This document shows, piece by piece, positions 9,326-19,888 of a DNA stretch of 64,000 nucleotides (position 1 is the stretch's first letter; every line of letters starts with the position of its first letter). The notes below the pieces were generated by a model. It was given only the letters and a program-made list of their open reading frames with translations, searched no databases and was not told the DNA's origin. Origin of the DNA: Duganella sp. CF517 (lineage in GTDB: Bacteria; Pseudomonadota; Gammaproteobacteria; Burkholderiales; Burkholderiaceae_D); the NCBI RefSeq assembly GCF_900110275.1, contig NZ_FODC01000001.1, positions 558,001-622,000 of the forward strand, written 5' to 3'. Made by a program: the position numbers and the translations under genes.

Positions 9326-9362
9326 AAAAGGGCCGGTTCAGCACAAGCTGAACCGGCCCTTT
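9326..9362 (-). terminator. Rho-independent terminator of the OFA-family carrier gene
   Basis: A perfect 13-bp stem (9330-9342 with 9347-9359) with a four-base loop, followed on the minus strand by TTTT (9329-9326). It lies just after the MFS stop at 9384. The flanking A and T runs make it potentially bidirectional, but no plus-strand gene needs it. Confidence 0.88.
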
Positions 9363-9383
9363 GCGCCGCTGGAAACTACGGCA

Positions 9384-11015
9384 TTACTTGAACAGTACCG
9401 AGGCCTTCTGCACCGTGATGGAAATCCCGATGGCCATCGGGATGCCGACGGCCAGCCAGCCGAAGGCCACCGCGATCGGGCTGGTGGCGCCGCCCGACGC
9501 GGCGGCCGCGCCGGTCGATGCGGCGGCGTCGCGCTCGTGCGCCAGCTTCTTCTCGGCCGCCAGTTCGGCGTCGGTCATGAAATGCTTGTCGGCGATCGGA
9601 CGCACCAGCAGGTTGCACACCAGGCCGACCAGCAGCAGGCCGGCCAGCACGTACATCGTGAAGTCGTAGGCCTGGGCCTTCGGCACGCCGTTGGCGATCT
9701 GGTATTCGCGCACGTAGTTGACCAGGATCGGGCCGAACACGCCGGCGGCGGCCCATGCGGTCAGCAGGCGGCCGTGGATGGCGCCCACCATCTGCGTGCC
9801 GAACAGGTCGGCCAGGTAGGCCGGCACGGTGGCGAAGCCGCCGCCGTACATCGACAGGATGATGCAGAAGAAGCCGACGAACAGCGGCAGGTGGCCGCCG
9901 TGCGCCATCGACGGAATCGACGCGTACAGCGCGAAGCCCAGCACGAAGAAGATGCCGTAGGTGACTTTGCGGCCCAGGAAGTCGGAGCACGACGCCCACA
10001 CGAAGCGGCCGCCGATGTTAAACAGCGACAGCAAGCCGGTGAAGCCGGCGGCGATGGCGGCGATCTGGCCCTTCTGCGCCAGGGTCAGCTCGTTGAACGC
10101 GGTGCCCACGCCCAGCAGTTGGCCGCCGAAGATCTCCTGCAGCAGCGGCGAGGCCATGCCCAGGATGCCGATACCGGCCGTCACGTTCAGGCACAGCACC
10201 AGCCACACCAGCCAGAATTGCGGAATGCCCCACACCTTGCTGGCGTGGACGTGGCGGGTGGTGATCATGGCGTTGGCGTTGGTCGCCGGCGGCGCCCAGC
10301 CGGCCGGTTTCCAGCCGGTGGCCGGCACGCGGTACGACAGCGCGCCCGCCATCATGAAGACGAAGTAGATCGCCGCCATGGCCAGGAAGGTTTGCCAGAC
10401 GCCGACGCCGGCGTCGGTGGCGAAGTGCTTCATCAGCATGTCGGCCAGCGGTGCGCCGATCATCGCGCCGCCGCCGAAGCCCATGATGGCCATGCCGGTC
10501 GCCATGCCGCGACGGTCCGGGAACCATTTGATCAGGGTCGACACCGGCGAAATGTAGCCGAGACCCAGTCCGATGCCGCCGATGACGCCGGAACCGATCC
10601 ACATCAGCCAGATCTGGTGGTGGTAGACGCCCAGCGCCGAAATCACCAAACCGCCGCACCAGCACAGCGCCGACACCACGCCCGCTTTGCGCGGACCGGC
10701 GTGTTCCAGCCAGCCGCCGAACAGCCACGCGGACAGGCCGAGGAAGACGAAGAACATCGTGTACATCCAGCCCAGCATCGAGATCTGCCAATCGCAGGTC
10801 GACGACAGGATGCGGGCCATCAAATCCATCTCGGCCGCGCAGGCCAGCGGCTCGGTGACGCCGACCGCGCGCGACAACGGCAGCCAGAACACGGAGAACC
10901 CGTAGGCCATGCCGATGCAAAGGTGGATCGCCAACGCCGCCGGCGGCACCAGCCAGCGGTTGAAGCCGGAACCCGCGATCGTGCGGTCCTTCTCCAGAAA
11001 ATCAAAAAACGCCAT
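9384..11015 (-). CDS. OFA-family MFS transporter (oxalate/formate antiporter-like)
   Basis: A 543-residue inner-membrane carrier of the major facilitator superfamily, OFA family. Features are a first helix with GMAYGFSVFWLPL, the DRRGMATGMAIMGFGGGAM loop/helix 5 segment (about 167-186), and a second GRF segment in the middle of the protein. The first periplasmic loop is enlarged and contains two cysteines (CAAEMD...SSTCDW, about 59-74). An additional hydrophobic helix sits at the extreme C terminus (about 508-535), giving a predicted 13 or more helices. Substrate is unknown; a carboxylate is plausible from the family only. The gene is monocistronic. Confidence 0.85.
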   Translation of the reverse strand: MAFFDFLEKDRTIAGSGFNRWLVPPAALAIHLCIGMAYGFSVFWLPLSRAVGVTEPLACAAEMDLMARILSSTCDWQISMLGWMYTMFFVFLGLSAWLFGGWLEHAGPRKAGVVSALCWCGGLVISALGVYHHQIWLMWIGSGVIGGIGLGLGYISPVSTLIKWFPDRRGMATGMAIMGFGGGAMIGAPLADMLMKHFATDAGVGVWQTFLAMAAIYFVFMMAGALSYRVPATGWKPAGWAPPATNANAMITTRHVHASKVWGIPQFWLVWLVLCLNVTAGIGILGMASPLLQEIFGGQLLGVGTAFNELTLAQKGQIAAIAAGFTGLLSLFNIGGRFVWASCSDFLGRKVTYGIFFVLGFALYASIPSMAHGGHLPLFVGFFCIILSMYGGGFATVPAYLADLFGTQMVGAIHGRLLTAWAAAGVFGPILVNYVREYQIANGVPKAQAYDFTMYVLAGLLLVGLVCNLLVRPIADKHFMTDAELAAEKKLAHERDAAASTGAAAASGGATSPIAVAFGWLAVGIPMAIGISITVQKASVLFK

Positions 11016-11188
11016 GATTACTACTCCCCTGATTATTTCTCAAAAACAACTAAGGCGCGCAGCGTAGCATAGAAACGGCGGTTTTTGAACCAATTTATTG
11101 TCTAACGATCTAGTTAACGTACGCACGGGCAATATTTGAGCTACACTTGAGTTGATTTCCATAGGGTAATAACAGGCAAGTAACTATC

Positions 11189-11512
11189 ATGGCGATATCT
11201 ACCATCCACACTGCGGCCACTGGCCTGCAAGCCAGCGCCGGCGCGCTGGCCAACAGCGCGCATTCGGTCGCCAACATGAGCACCGCCGGCTTTCAACCGG
11301 CGCGCGCCTCGTTCCAGGAAAGCTCGCCAGCCGGCGGCGGCGTCACGCTGTCGGTCCAGGCGCGGCAGATGCAGTCGTCGGAAACCAGCGGCACCGACTT
11401 CGCCACCGAGGCCACCAACTCGCTGGTTTACAAAGCGCAGTTCGACCTGTCGGCCAAAGTGATACAGGCCGCCGACCAAAACCTCGGCACGCTGATCGAC
11501 ATCAAAGCTTGA
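11189..11512 (+). CDS. Small orphan flagellar rod/hook-like protein
   Basis: A 107-residue protein that looks like the two ends of a flagellar axial protein joined with little in between. The N terminus (ISTIHTAATGLQASAGALANSAHSVANMSTAGFQ) resembles the Flg_bb_rod start of FlgB/FlgC/FlgE. The C terminus (EATNSLVYKAQFDLSAKVIQAADQNLGTLIDI) resembles the FlgE/FlgG C-terminal helix. No other flagellar structural gene is nearby. It may be a minimal rod-like protein or a relic; function unknown. Confidence 0.7.
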   Translation: MAISTIHTAATGLQASAGALANSAHSVANMSTAGFQPARASFQESSPAGGGVTLSVQARQMQSSETSGTDFATEATNSLVYKAQFDLSAKVIQAADQNLGTLIDIKA

Positions 11513-11594
11513 CAGGGTCTGGCCGAATCGGCACATTGGGGGCTTCCGAAAGGGAGACCATGACAACAGACCAAAAAATTGCGGCGCGGGCCGG

Positions 11595-13193
11595 ATGAAC
11601 GGCATAGGCGTCAACGCCGGTATCGACGTCGAGCAGGTGCTGGCATCGCTGCCGGACCGCATCAGCGGCATCCCGCGCCGCTGGTCCGCGCGCGCGCCGG
11701 AGGCGCCGGCGCTGCACGACGGCCGCCGGCACTGGAGCTACGCGCAACTGGCGGCGGCGGTCGATCAAACTTCCCGGCTGCTGCGCCAGCTCGATGTACG
11801 CGCCGGCGACCGCCTGATGGTGGTCGGCGAGAACTGCGCCGCCCAAGTGGTGCTGACCTTCGCCGCCGCCGACATCGACGCCTGGATCGTCCACGTCAAT
11901 GGCCGCCTTTCCGCGCGCGAGGTCGACCAGATCCTCGGCCACAGCGGCGCGCGGCGCGTGATCTACACGTCGACACCAGCCTCCCCCGAAACCACGGCCC
12001 ACGGCCGGCGCCACGGCGCCGAGCCGGCGCAGCCGCCCTTCGACGACCATCCTTGGATGATCGGCGCGTTACATGCCGGCGGCGCCCGGGAAGCGCCGCA
12101 CGCCTCGCCGGAGCACCAGGTGGCGGCGCTGATCTACACCACCGGCACCACCGGCAATCCCAAGGGCGTGATGCTCACGCACCGCAACCTCTTGTTCATC
12201 GCCGCCATTTCGAGTACGCTGCGCGGCCTGACGCCGGACGACCGCGCCTACGGGGTGCTGCCGATCACGCACGTCTACGGCCTGGCCTCGGTCATGCTGG
12301 GCACCCTGTACGCGGGCGCCTGCCTGTACCTGTGTCCGCGCTTCACGCCCGATGCGCTGATCGCGGCGATCCGCGACGACCGCCTGACCATCCTGCAAGG
12401 CGTGCCGGCGATGTACGCGCGCCTGCTGGAGAAACTCGGGCGCGGCGACGACGGACTACCGCGCCGGCTGGAAAACCGGCTGCGCTTCGCCTACGCCGGC
12501 GGCTCGCCGCTGTCGCCCAGCCTGAAAACGCAGGTCGAGCACCTGCTGGGCGTGGCGCTGCACAACGGCTACGGCATGACCGAGACCTCGCCGACGGTGA
12601 GCCAGACGCGCCTGGACGCGCCGCGTGGCGACGCCTCGGTCGGCATGGCGATTCCGGGTGTCGAGGTGCGCGTGGTCGACAAGACGGGCGGCGACGTGGC
12701 CGCCGGCGCCGACGGCGAGCTATGGGTGCGCGGCCCGAACATCATGCTGGGCTACTACCGCGAGCCGGAACTGACGGCGGCGGCGATGCGCCCCGGCGGC
12801 TGGATCAACACCGGCGACATGGCGCGCCAGGAAGCCGACGGCGCGCTGTTCATCGTCGGCCGCACCAAGGAGCTGATCATCCGCTCCGGCTTCAACGTCT
12901 ATCCGCTGGAAGTGGAGACGGTGCTCAACGCCCATCCGGCGGTGACGCAGTCGGCGGTGGTGGGCCGCGATTCGAAACAGGGCGACGGCAACGAGGAGGT
13001 GGTCGCCTTCGTCGAACTCGACCCGCGCCACGGCGGTTCGACCGCCGAGTTGACCATGGAACTACAGCAGTACCTGGCGGGCCGGCTGTCGCCTTACAAA
13101 TGCCCGTCGGAGATCATCGCGATGCAAACACTGCCAGCTGCAACGACCGGCAAGATCTTGAAAGGACGGCTGCGGCAACTGGCACAAAAATAA
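11595..13193 (+). CDS. AMP-dependent acyl-CoA synthetase/ligase
   Basis: A 532-residue ANL-superfamily enzyme that activates a carboxylic acid with ATP and joins it to CoA. Visible motifs are the phosphate loop YTTGTTGNPKG (181-191), the adenine motif NGYGMTETSP (about 321-330), GWINTGD (about 397-403) and the C-terminal catalytic lysine in TGKILK (about 518-523). It lies 21 bases upstream of a five-gene ABC importer, so it probably activates the imported acid. Whether the substrate is a fatty, aromatic or other acid cannot be told from sequence. Confidence 0.85.
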   Translation: MNGIGVNAGIDVEQVLASLPDRISGIPRRWSARAPEAPALHDGRRHWSYAQLAAAVDQTSRLLRQLDVRAGDRLMVVGENCAAQVVLTFAAADIDAWIVHVNGRLSAREVDQILGHSGARRVIYTSTPASPETTAHGRRHGAEPAQPPFDDHPWMIGALHAGGAREAPHASPEHQVAALIYTTGTTGNPKGVMLTHRNLLFIAAISSTLRGLTPDDRAYGVLPITHVYGLASVMLGTLYAGACLYLCPRFTPDALIAAIRDDRLTILQGVPAMYARLLEKLGRGDDGLPRRLENRLRFAYAGGSPLSPSLKTQVEHLLGVALHNGYGMTETSPTVSQTRLDAPRGDASVGMAIPGVEVRVVDKTGGDVAAGADGELWVRGPNIMLGYYREPELTAAAMRPGGWINTGDMARQEADGALFIVGRTKELIIRSGFNVYPLEVETVLNAHPAVTQSAVVGRDSKQGDGNEEVVAFVELDPRHGGSTAELTMELQQYLAGRLSPYKCPSEIIAMQTLPAATTGKILKGRLRQLAQK

Positions 13194-13214
13194 CCTAAAT
13201 GGGTGGAGACGGTC

Positions 13215-14378
13215 ATGAAAAAAATAATAGCGGCAGCGTCACTGATGGCGGCGGTGGCGGCAATCGGGTCGCGCGCGCAAGCGGAGGAATTCGTCGTCGG
13301 CGCGCAGTTGCCGCTGACCGGCACGCTGGCGCGGGTGGGCGCCGGCATGCAGGAAGGCGTGATGGTCGCCGCCGATGTCTTCAACAAGGGCAACGGCAAA
13401 CACAAGATCAAAATCGTCACCATCGACGACGAGTCGGCGCCCGCCAAGGCGGTGGCGGCGGTGGAGAAGCTGGCCAGCGACGGCGCCATCGCCATCACCG
13501 GCGGCTACGGCTCCAATAACATCTCGCCCGCCTCCGACGCGGCCAACAAACTGGGACTGCCGTATATCACCTCCGGTGGCGTCGACGATAGCCTGGTCAA
13601 CAGCGGCCGCAAGAATTTTTTCCGCATCAATAACACCGCCGGTTACGAGAAAGCCGTGCTGGGGACATTGGCCGAGATGGGCGCCAAGAGCGTCTCCATC
13701 GTCTTCTCGACCAAGGAAGCCACGTCCGACCTGGCCAACTCGGTGCAAAAGGCGCTGGCGGCCAAGGGCGTGAAGGCCACCGCGCATTCGTTCGACCCGG
13801 CCATCACCGACTTCAAGCCGATCGTCAACAAGATCCGCTTGCAGGACAAGTCCGAAGTGATTTTAATGGTCGGCTACGAGAACGACTACGTCGGCATCCT
13901 GCGCGCGGCGCGCGTGCTCAAGCCGCCCGTCAACGCGCTGATCGGCGTGTGGTCGCTGGCCACGCCGAAGATGGCGGCCGAATTCCCCGACCTGATGCCC
14001 AATGTGTTCGGGACCGCGCTGCTGCCCTTCCCCGCCACCTTCGACACGGCCGACGGCAAGGCTTTTGCCGCCGCCTACAAAGCCTTGTACAAAAAGGAGC
14101 CGGACTACCTGGGCCAGTTCGGCTACGTGCAATCGATGCTGCTGTTCGAGGCCATCGCGCGCGCCGCCGACAAGGGCACGGTCAAAAAAGGCGGCGTCGC
14201 CGAGGAGCTGCGCAAGACCGACCGCGAAACCCTGATCGGCCGCGTGCAGTTCGGCGCCAATGGCGACAACCTGAACTTCGTCCACCGCATGGCCCAGCAT
14301 CAGGGCAAGAACATCGTCATCGTCTGGCCGGCGGCCAACGCCACCGGCAAGATGGTCTATCCGGGAAAGCCATGGTGA
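13215..14378 (+). CDS. ABC transporter substrate-binding protein (branched-chain amino acid/amide type)
   Basis: A 387-residue periplasmic binding protein of the LivJ/LivK class with a Sec signal peptide (MKKIIAAASLMAAVAAIGSRAQA) and the family start EEFVVGAQLPLTGTLARVGAGM. I chose ATG 13215 because a GGTGGAG ribosome site lies six bases upstream and it starts the signal peptide; a GTG 12 bases upstream is less likely. It would capture the substrate for the downstream permeases. Members of this class bind amino acids, amides or aromatic acids; the neighbouring CoA ligase favours an acid. Confidence 0.87.
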   Translation: MKKIIAAASLMAAVAAIGSRAQAEEFVVGAQLPLTGTLARVGAGMQEGVMVAADVFNKGNGKHKIKIVTIDDESAPAKAVAAVEKLASDGAIAITGGYGSNNISPASDAANKLGLPYITSGGVDDSLVNSGRKNFFRINNTAGYEKAVLGTLAEMGAKSVSIVFSTKEATSDLANSVQKALAAKGVKATAHSFDPAITDFKPIVNKIRLQDKSEVILMVGYENDYVGILRAARVLKPPVNALIGVWSLATPKMAAEFPDLMPNVFGTALLPFPATFDTADGKAFAAAYKALYKKEPDYLGQFGYVQSMLLFEAIARAADKGTVKKGGVAEELRKTDRETLIGRVQFGANGDNLNFVHRMAQHQGKNIVIVWPAANATGKMVYPGKPW

Positions 14379-14400
14379 TCCCGGACGGGGACACCCGCGC

Positions 14401-15273
14401 ATGACGGACCTGATACTGCAGGCGCTGTATTCCGGCTTGCTCCAGGGCGGCTCCTACGCGCTGATCGCGCTGGGACTGGCGCTGGTGTTCGGCACCATGC
14501 GGGTGATCAACCTCGCCCACGGGGAGCTGGTGCTGCTGGCCGCCTACATCGCCTACACGGTGGAATCGGCGCTGGGACTCAATCCCGCATGGGCGATTCC
14601 GATCGCCGTGATCGTGGTCAGCCTGACGTCGGCCGGCGTGTACGGCATCGTCAGCCGCATCCGCCACGACCGCGAGATCAATTCGCTGATCCTCACCTTC
14701 GGCATCGGCGTGGTCATGACCAACCTGATCCTGCTGATCTGGAAGGCCGACGTGCGCTCGACCAGTTCCAGCTGGCTGCAGGAAGCGTTCGTCGTCGGCC
14801 CGCTGTACAGCATGCGCGGCGAAGCGGCGTTCTTCATCGTCAGCCTGCTGCTGATGGCGGCGTTGTGGTGGTGGCTGTCGCGCAGCTGGTATGGCCGCGC
14901 GCTGCGCGCCGTCTCCAGCAACCGCGAGGCGGCCAAGTTGATGGGGATTGCGCCGGGCCGCACGGAACTGGTGTCCTTCATCGTCGCCGGCATGCTGGCG
15001 GGATTCGCCGGCGTGGCGTTGTACAGCTACGGCGTGATCCAGCCGGCATATGGCGGCGCGCTGACCGTCAAGGCCTTCATCATCACCGTGCTGGCCGGCG
15101 TGGGTTCGATTCCCGGCGTGCTGCTCGGCGCCGTGCTGCTCGGCGTGGCCGAGGCGCTGACCGTCACCCTTGCCAGTTCGGCCCTGCAGGAGCTGGCCGG
15201 CATGTTGCTGTTCCTGCTGGTGCTGTTCGTGATGCCAAATGGCTTGATGGGCACAAGCCGGAGGCGCGGATGA
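14401..15273 (+). CDS. livH: ABC transporter permease, LivH type
   Basis: A 290-residue inner-membrane permease with about eight helices. It begins with the LivH-typical LLQGGSYALIALGLALVFGTMRVINLAHGEL (about 16-46) and ends with the LFVMPNGLMG motif. It pairs with the next gene to form the channel. The stop overlaps the next ATG (ATGA). Confidence 0.9.
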   Translation: MTDLILQALYSGLLQGGSYALIALGLALVFGTMRVINLAHGELVLLAAYIAYTVESALGLNPAWAIPIAVIVVSLTSAGVYGIVSRIRHDREINSLILTFGIGVVMTNLILLIWKADVRSTSSSWLQEAFVVGPLYSMRGEAAFFIVSLLLMAALWWWLSRSWYGRALRAVSSNREAAKLMGIAPGRTELVSFIVAGMLAGFAGVALYSYGVIQPAYGGALTVKAFIITVLAGVGSIPGVLLGAVLLGVAEALTVTLASSALQELAGMLLFLLVLFVMPNGLMGTSRRRG

Positions 15274-16254
15274 GCGGCCGGTTCACGGCGGGACGCGGCT
15301 GGACGCCGTTCATCGCGCTGCTGGCCGTCGGCTACGTCGCCGTGCCGCTGCTGCTCGGAGCGAATCAGTACATCATGAGCATGCTGGTGGCGGCGCTGGT
15401 GATCGGCTGCGTGGCGCTGTCGTGGGCGTTGCTGGGCAATCTGGGCGGCATGGTCAGCTTCGGCCACAGCGCCTTTTTCGGCGTCGGCGCCTACGTCTCG
15501 GCCATCGTCACGCTCAAGGCGGGGATGCCGGTGCCGGCCGGGATGGCGCTGGGCGGGGCCGGCGCGGTGATCGCCTCGCTGGCGATGCTGCCGGTGCTGC
15601 GCCTGCGCGGCCCCTATTTCGCGCTGGCGATCCTGGCGTACGCCCACATTTTCCGCATCGTCGCCACCGAATGGACGTCGGCGACGGGTGGCTCGGGCGG
15701 CATCGGCAATATTCCGGTGCTGCCGGCGGTGCCACGGAGCTTGTTCGGCTTCGACATGGGCGGCAAGACCGGCGCCTACCTGGTCATCCTCACCATCGTG
15801 CTGCTGTTCGCGCTGGCCTTCCGCGCCATCCGCGCCAGCCACTACGGCCTGGCCCTGCGCGCCATGCACGGCAGCGAGGACGCAACCCGCGTGGTCGGCG
15901 TCAACAGCACGCTGCTCAAAGGCGTGATGCTGATGGTGTCGGCCTTCATGGCCGGCGTGGCGGGCGCGTTCAACGCCCATTACCTGAATTTCCTCGAACC
16001 GGATTACGCGTTCTCCGGGGTCTGGGTGACGCTGCCCATCGTCGCCGCCATCTTCGGCGGCTACCGCACCATCGCCGGACCGGTGCTCGGCGCGCTGGTG
16101 GTGTATCTGCTCGACCAGCTGGTGTTCAAGGCACTGATCCCGACCGGCCATCAACTGGTGCTGGGAGGCCTGCTGGTCGCCATGATCATCTTCAGTCCCA
16201 CCGGTCTGCTGCCGCTGCTGCAAAAGTCCGCATCCAAGCCAGGAAGGAACGACC

Positions 16255-16262
<8 letters not shown>
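15270..16262 (+). CDS. livM: ABC transporter permease, LivM type
   Basis: A 330-residue inner-membrane permease. The LivM signature (LLGNLGGMVSFGHSAFFGVGAY, about 56-77) and a cytoplasmic coupling loop (RAMHGSEDATRVVGVN, about 198-213) are visible. ATG 15270 overlaps the livH stop, and its 3' end overlaps livG by eight bases. It acts with LivH as the translocation path. Confidence 0.9.
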
Positions 16263-16972
<710 letters not shown>

Positions 16973-16980
<8 letters not shown>

Positions 16981-17674
16981 ACTGGACCGGGTGCGCGCCG
17001 GTTATGGCGCCATCAATGTGCTGTGGGACGTGTCGATGCGCGCGCAGGCCGGCGAGCTGACGGCCATCATCGGACCGAATGGCGCCGGCAAGACCACCTT
17101 GCTGCGCACCATCATGGGACTGCTGCAGGTGAACGGTGGCGAGGTCCGTCTCGATGGCAACCGGTTGAACGGCACGCCGACCTGGCATATGGCCGACCAT
17201 GGGGTGGCGCTGATCACCGAGGACCGTTTGACCTTCCGCGACATGAGCGTCGAGGAGAATCTGATCATGGGCGCATATCATCCGTCGCACCGGGCGCACG
17301 TCAAAGCGCGGCTGGAGAAGTCGTACCTGATGTTTCCCCGTCTGCGCGAGCGGCGGGCGCAGTTGGCCGGTTTGCTGTCGGGGGGCGAGGCGCAGATGCT
17401 GGCGATGGCGCGCGCTTTGATGTCCGAGCCGCGCCTGTTGATTGTCGACGAGCCGTCGCTGGGATTGGCGCCGGTGATCGTCAACGAGGTGTTCGAGACG
17501 CTGGAGCGGCTCAAGGCCGGCGGGCGCACCATTATTCTGGTCGAGCAGAATACGGAACGGGCGATCGGCATCGCCGATCATGTTTACCTGATGCAGAGCG
17601 GGAAAGTCGTGCTGTCGCAGCGGGCGCGGGAAGTCAGCCTCGATCGTGTGAACCAGCTGTATTTCGCGCGCTAG
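16973..17674 (+). CDS. livF: ABC transporter ATP-binding protein, LivF type
   Basis: A 233-residue ATPase with Walker A GPNGAGKTT (about 34-42), signature LLSGGEAQMLAMARAL and Walker B LLIVDEPSLGL. I chose ATG 16973, which overlaps the livG end and gives MLELDRVRAGYG; a TTG 12 bases upstream is less likely. It is the last gene of the ligase/importer operon. The convergent DUF4105 gene ends 18 bases downstream. Confidence 0.9.
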
Positions 17675-17692
17675 AAGAAGCCGGGCGATGCC

Positions 17693-18679
17693 TCATCTGG
17701 GAACTGTCCGGATGCGGGCTGAAAAATCCTCGGCCTTGTCGGCGGCGCGGGCGCGTTCGGTGATATGTGCGTTCCGGCGCAGCGCCTCGAAATTCTGCTC
17801 GCCGGCCAACGCGCCGATATCGAACATATACCGGTCCAGGTAACCCGAAGCCAGAAGGCGCCAGTCGAACGGCAATCCCGGATCGATGCGGCGCGCCATC
17901 TCGAAAATGATCGTGGTGCAGTTGGCCGTCAACGTATTGTAGAAACGCGGCTCGCGCTTGAGCGTCGCGCCCTCCTCCAGATACGCCAGGAACAACGAGC
18001 GCATCGCCTCGGGCGGCATCTTCAACCGGTACAAATACATGTCCTCGCCGCGCGCGTTGGTGCGCACCCGCAGGATATCGCGTTCGTCGGCGGCGATCAG
18101 CACCGTCTCGAAACCCTTGAAAAACCCGGCGATCGCGTCGAAGCTCTCGCCGCGCTGCTTGCGGATCTCGATCGAGAACGTCAGATAGCGGCCATCGGCA
18201 AAGCCGAACGACACCAGCGTGTGCGCGATCGCGGGCCCCATCCAGTAGGACATGGCCACATCGACCGAACGCAGTCGATCCAGGTCGTAGCTGCGCGCTT
18301 CCCAGCGCTGCGTGTAGTCGGTATCGCTGCGCCAGTCGAAATTACGCACCTGGTCCAGAGTGACCACGCTACCTTGCACCTGGCCAGTGACCATGCGCGA
18401 CACGTCGTCGGCCCACACGCGGTTGTGCGTCGGCTGCAAGGTGCTCCACCAGGCCATCAGCGCGATCATCGCGGCCAGCCATGGCAGCGCCACGCGCCCG
18501 TCGCGCTTGCGCCACCACAGCACCAGCGTGACGACGGCGCCCACGCCCCACGCCACCACCACCGGCAGCCGCAGGACGGGCAGCTGAAACCACAGTGCCA
18601 GCCCGCCCCATGTAGCGAACACCGACAGCACCACCGACGCCAGCACGCGTGCGGCGATACGAAGATTATTTTTATTCAT
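17693..18679 (-). CDS. DUF4105 membrane protein
   Basis: A 328-residue protein with two or three N-terminal membrane helices (about 10-30, 36-54, 60-78) followed by a periplasmic DUF4105 (Lnb N-terminal-like) domain. The domain shows HTLVSFGF, the NARGEDMYLYRL segment and YNTLTANCTTIIF with a conserved cysteine. I chose ATG 18679 (MNKNNLRIAARVL) rather than a TTG two codons upstream. Function is unknown, although the Cys/His arrangement suggests a papain-like fold. It is divergent from the LysR gene. Confidence 0.82.
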   Translation of the reverse strand: MNKNNLRIAARVLASVVLSVFATWGGLALWFQLPVLRLPVVVAWGVGAVVTLVLWWRKRDGRVALPWLAAMIALMAWWSTLQPTHNRVWADDVSRMVTGQVQGSVVTLDQVRNFDWRSDTDYTQRWEARSYDLDRLRSVDVAMSYWMGPAIAHTLVSFGFADGRYLTFSIEIRKQRGESFDAIAGFFKGFETVLIAADERDILRVRTNARGEDMYLYRLKMPPEAMRSLFLAYLEEGATLKREPRFYNTLTANCTTIIFEMARRIDPGLPFDWRLLASGYLDRYMFDIGALAGEQNFEALRRNAHITERARAADKAEDFSARIRTVPR

Positions 18680-18909
18680 GCCCAATTATATGGGCTGCCA
18701 CTTCAATCCTCGTGTTCGTCTTTGCCGCTGCCGCACCCGATCTGGACGCATATCAGTTTTACTGCAATACTCAATACCATGCCGATTATTCCGATAAGCT
18801 CCAACATGGCGGTTCCGTAAATGAAGAAGAGACGCTTCACTTTAACGGCGCCGCCCTATTCAAGCCAATATCAAATACGGCGGCCATCTATCTCGAAACG
18901 GCATACACG

Positions 18910-19821
18910 GTGATATCGCTTAAACAGTTCAAATACTTCGTTGAAATCGTCGAGGCGGGAAGTTATTCGCGCGCGGCCGAAAAGCTGTACGTCGCCCAGT
19001 CGGCGCTGAGCCGCCAGATCAAAGAACTGGAAGACGAGCTGCAAACGCAGTTGCTGACGCGCGACTCGCGCCATATCGAGCTGACACCGGCCGGCCAGTT
19101 GTTCTTCGAGCGCGGCAAGCGCATCCTCGACGACATCGACGACACGGTGGTGCAGGCGCGCCAAGTGGGACTCGGCGCGCGCGGCGTGATCCGGCTTCAG
19201 CATTCAAGCTCGGTGATCCTGACGCCCGCCCTGACCGCCGCCATTGCCAGGCTGCTCGACCAATTCCCGGGCGTGACCCTGGAAGTGTCGATGGCGCCGT
19301 CGGAAAACCAGACACTCGATATCGAGGAAGGCCGCGCCGACATCGGCCTGATCCGCCTGCCGACCTTGCGCAAATATCCGCACATCCACGTGCGCGAAGT
19401 GTCGACCGAGCGGCTGATGGTGGCGGTATCGCACAACTCGCCGCTGGCCGCGCTCGACAACGTCGAACTCGCCAGCCTGAGCAAGGAAAAGTTCATCTCG
19501 ATCCCGCACAAGGACCGTGGCGGCCTGAGCTACCTGGTCGCCAACCTCTGCCTGGAGCAGGGTTTCTTTCCGATGCCGGCGCGGGCGCTGTCGCGCAAAT
19601 CGTCGCAACTGAGCCTGATCGCGGCCGACCTGGGCATCGCCATCGTTCCCGAATGCATGCGGTTGATGGCGCCGGCGGACGTGCGTTTCGTGCCGCTGGC
19701 AAACGGCAAGTTGCTATCGTCCGTCGGCCTGGTCTGCCTGCGCGAGGCCGATCCGCTGGTGGCCGGTTTCGCCGACGCCTTGCTCGCTTTCGTGAAGTCC
19801 GACAGTTGTAAGGATTTGTGA
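18910..19821 (+). CDS. LysR-family transcriptional regulator
   Basis: A 303-residue regulator with an N-terminal winged helix (SLKQFKYFVEIVEAGSYSRAAEKLYVAQSALSRQI, residues about 3-37) and a LysR substrate domain (about 93-300). No ATG is available in frame. I chose GTG 18910 because the protein then starts exactly where LysR proteins do; the frame remains open upstream but is overlapped by the DUF4105 start. It is divergent from DUF4105. Target and inducer are unknown; the CbnR/BenM-like style is only an impression. Confidence 0.82.
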   Translation: MISLKQFKYFVEIVEAGSYSRAAEKLYVAQSALSRQIKELEDELQTQLLTRDSRHIELTPAGQLFFERGKRILDDIDDTVVQARQVGLGARGVIRLQHSSSVILTPALTAAIARLLDQFPGVTLEVSMAPSENQTLDIEEGRADIGLIRLPTLRKYPHIHVREVSTERLMVAVSHNSPLAALDNVELASLSKEKFISIPHKDRGGLSYLVANLCLEQGFFPMPARALSRKSSQLSLIAADLGIAIVPECMRLMAPADVRFVPLANGKLLSSVGLVCLREADPLVAGFADALLAFVKSDSCKDL

Positions 19822-19888
19822 AGCGGGCGACCGCCGACGCCGGTGTATGGCACACTGGCATCATGTCAACAGTAAATCGAGGGACAGC

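Noticed and set aside
18649..18909. Upstream in-frame extension of the LysR gene as part of the protein
   Set aside because: The extension has no ATG, overlaps the divergent DUF4105 start and lies before the normal LysR N terminus.
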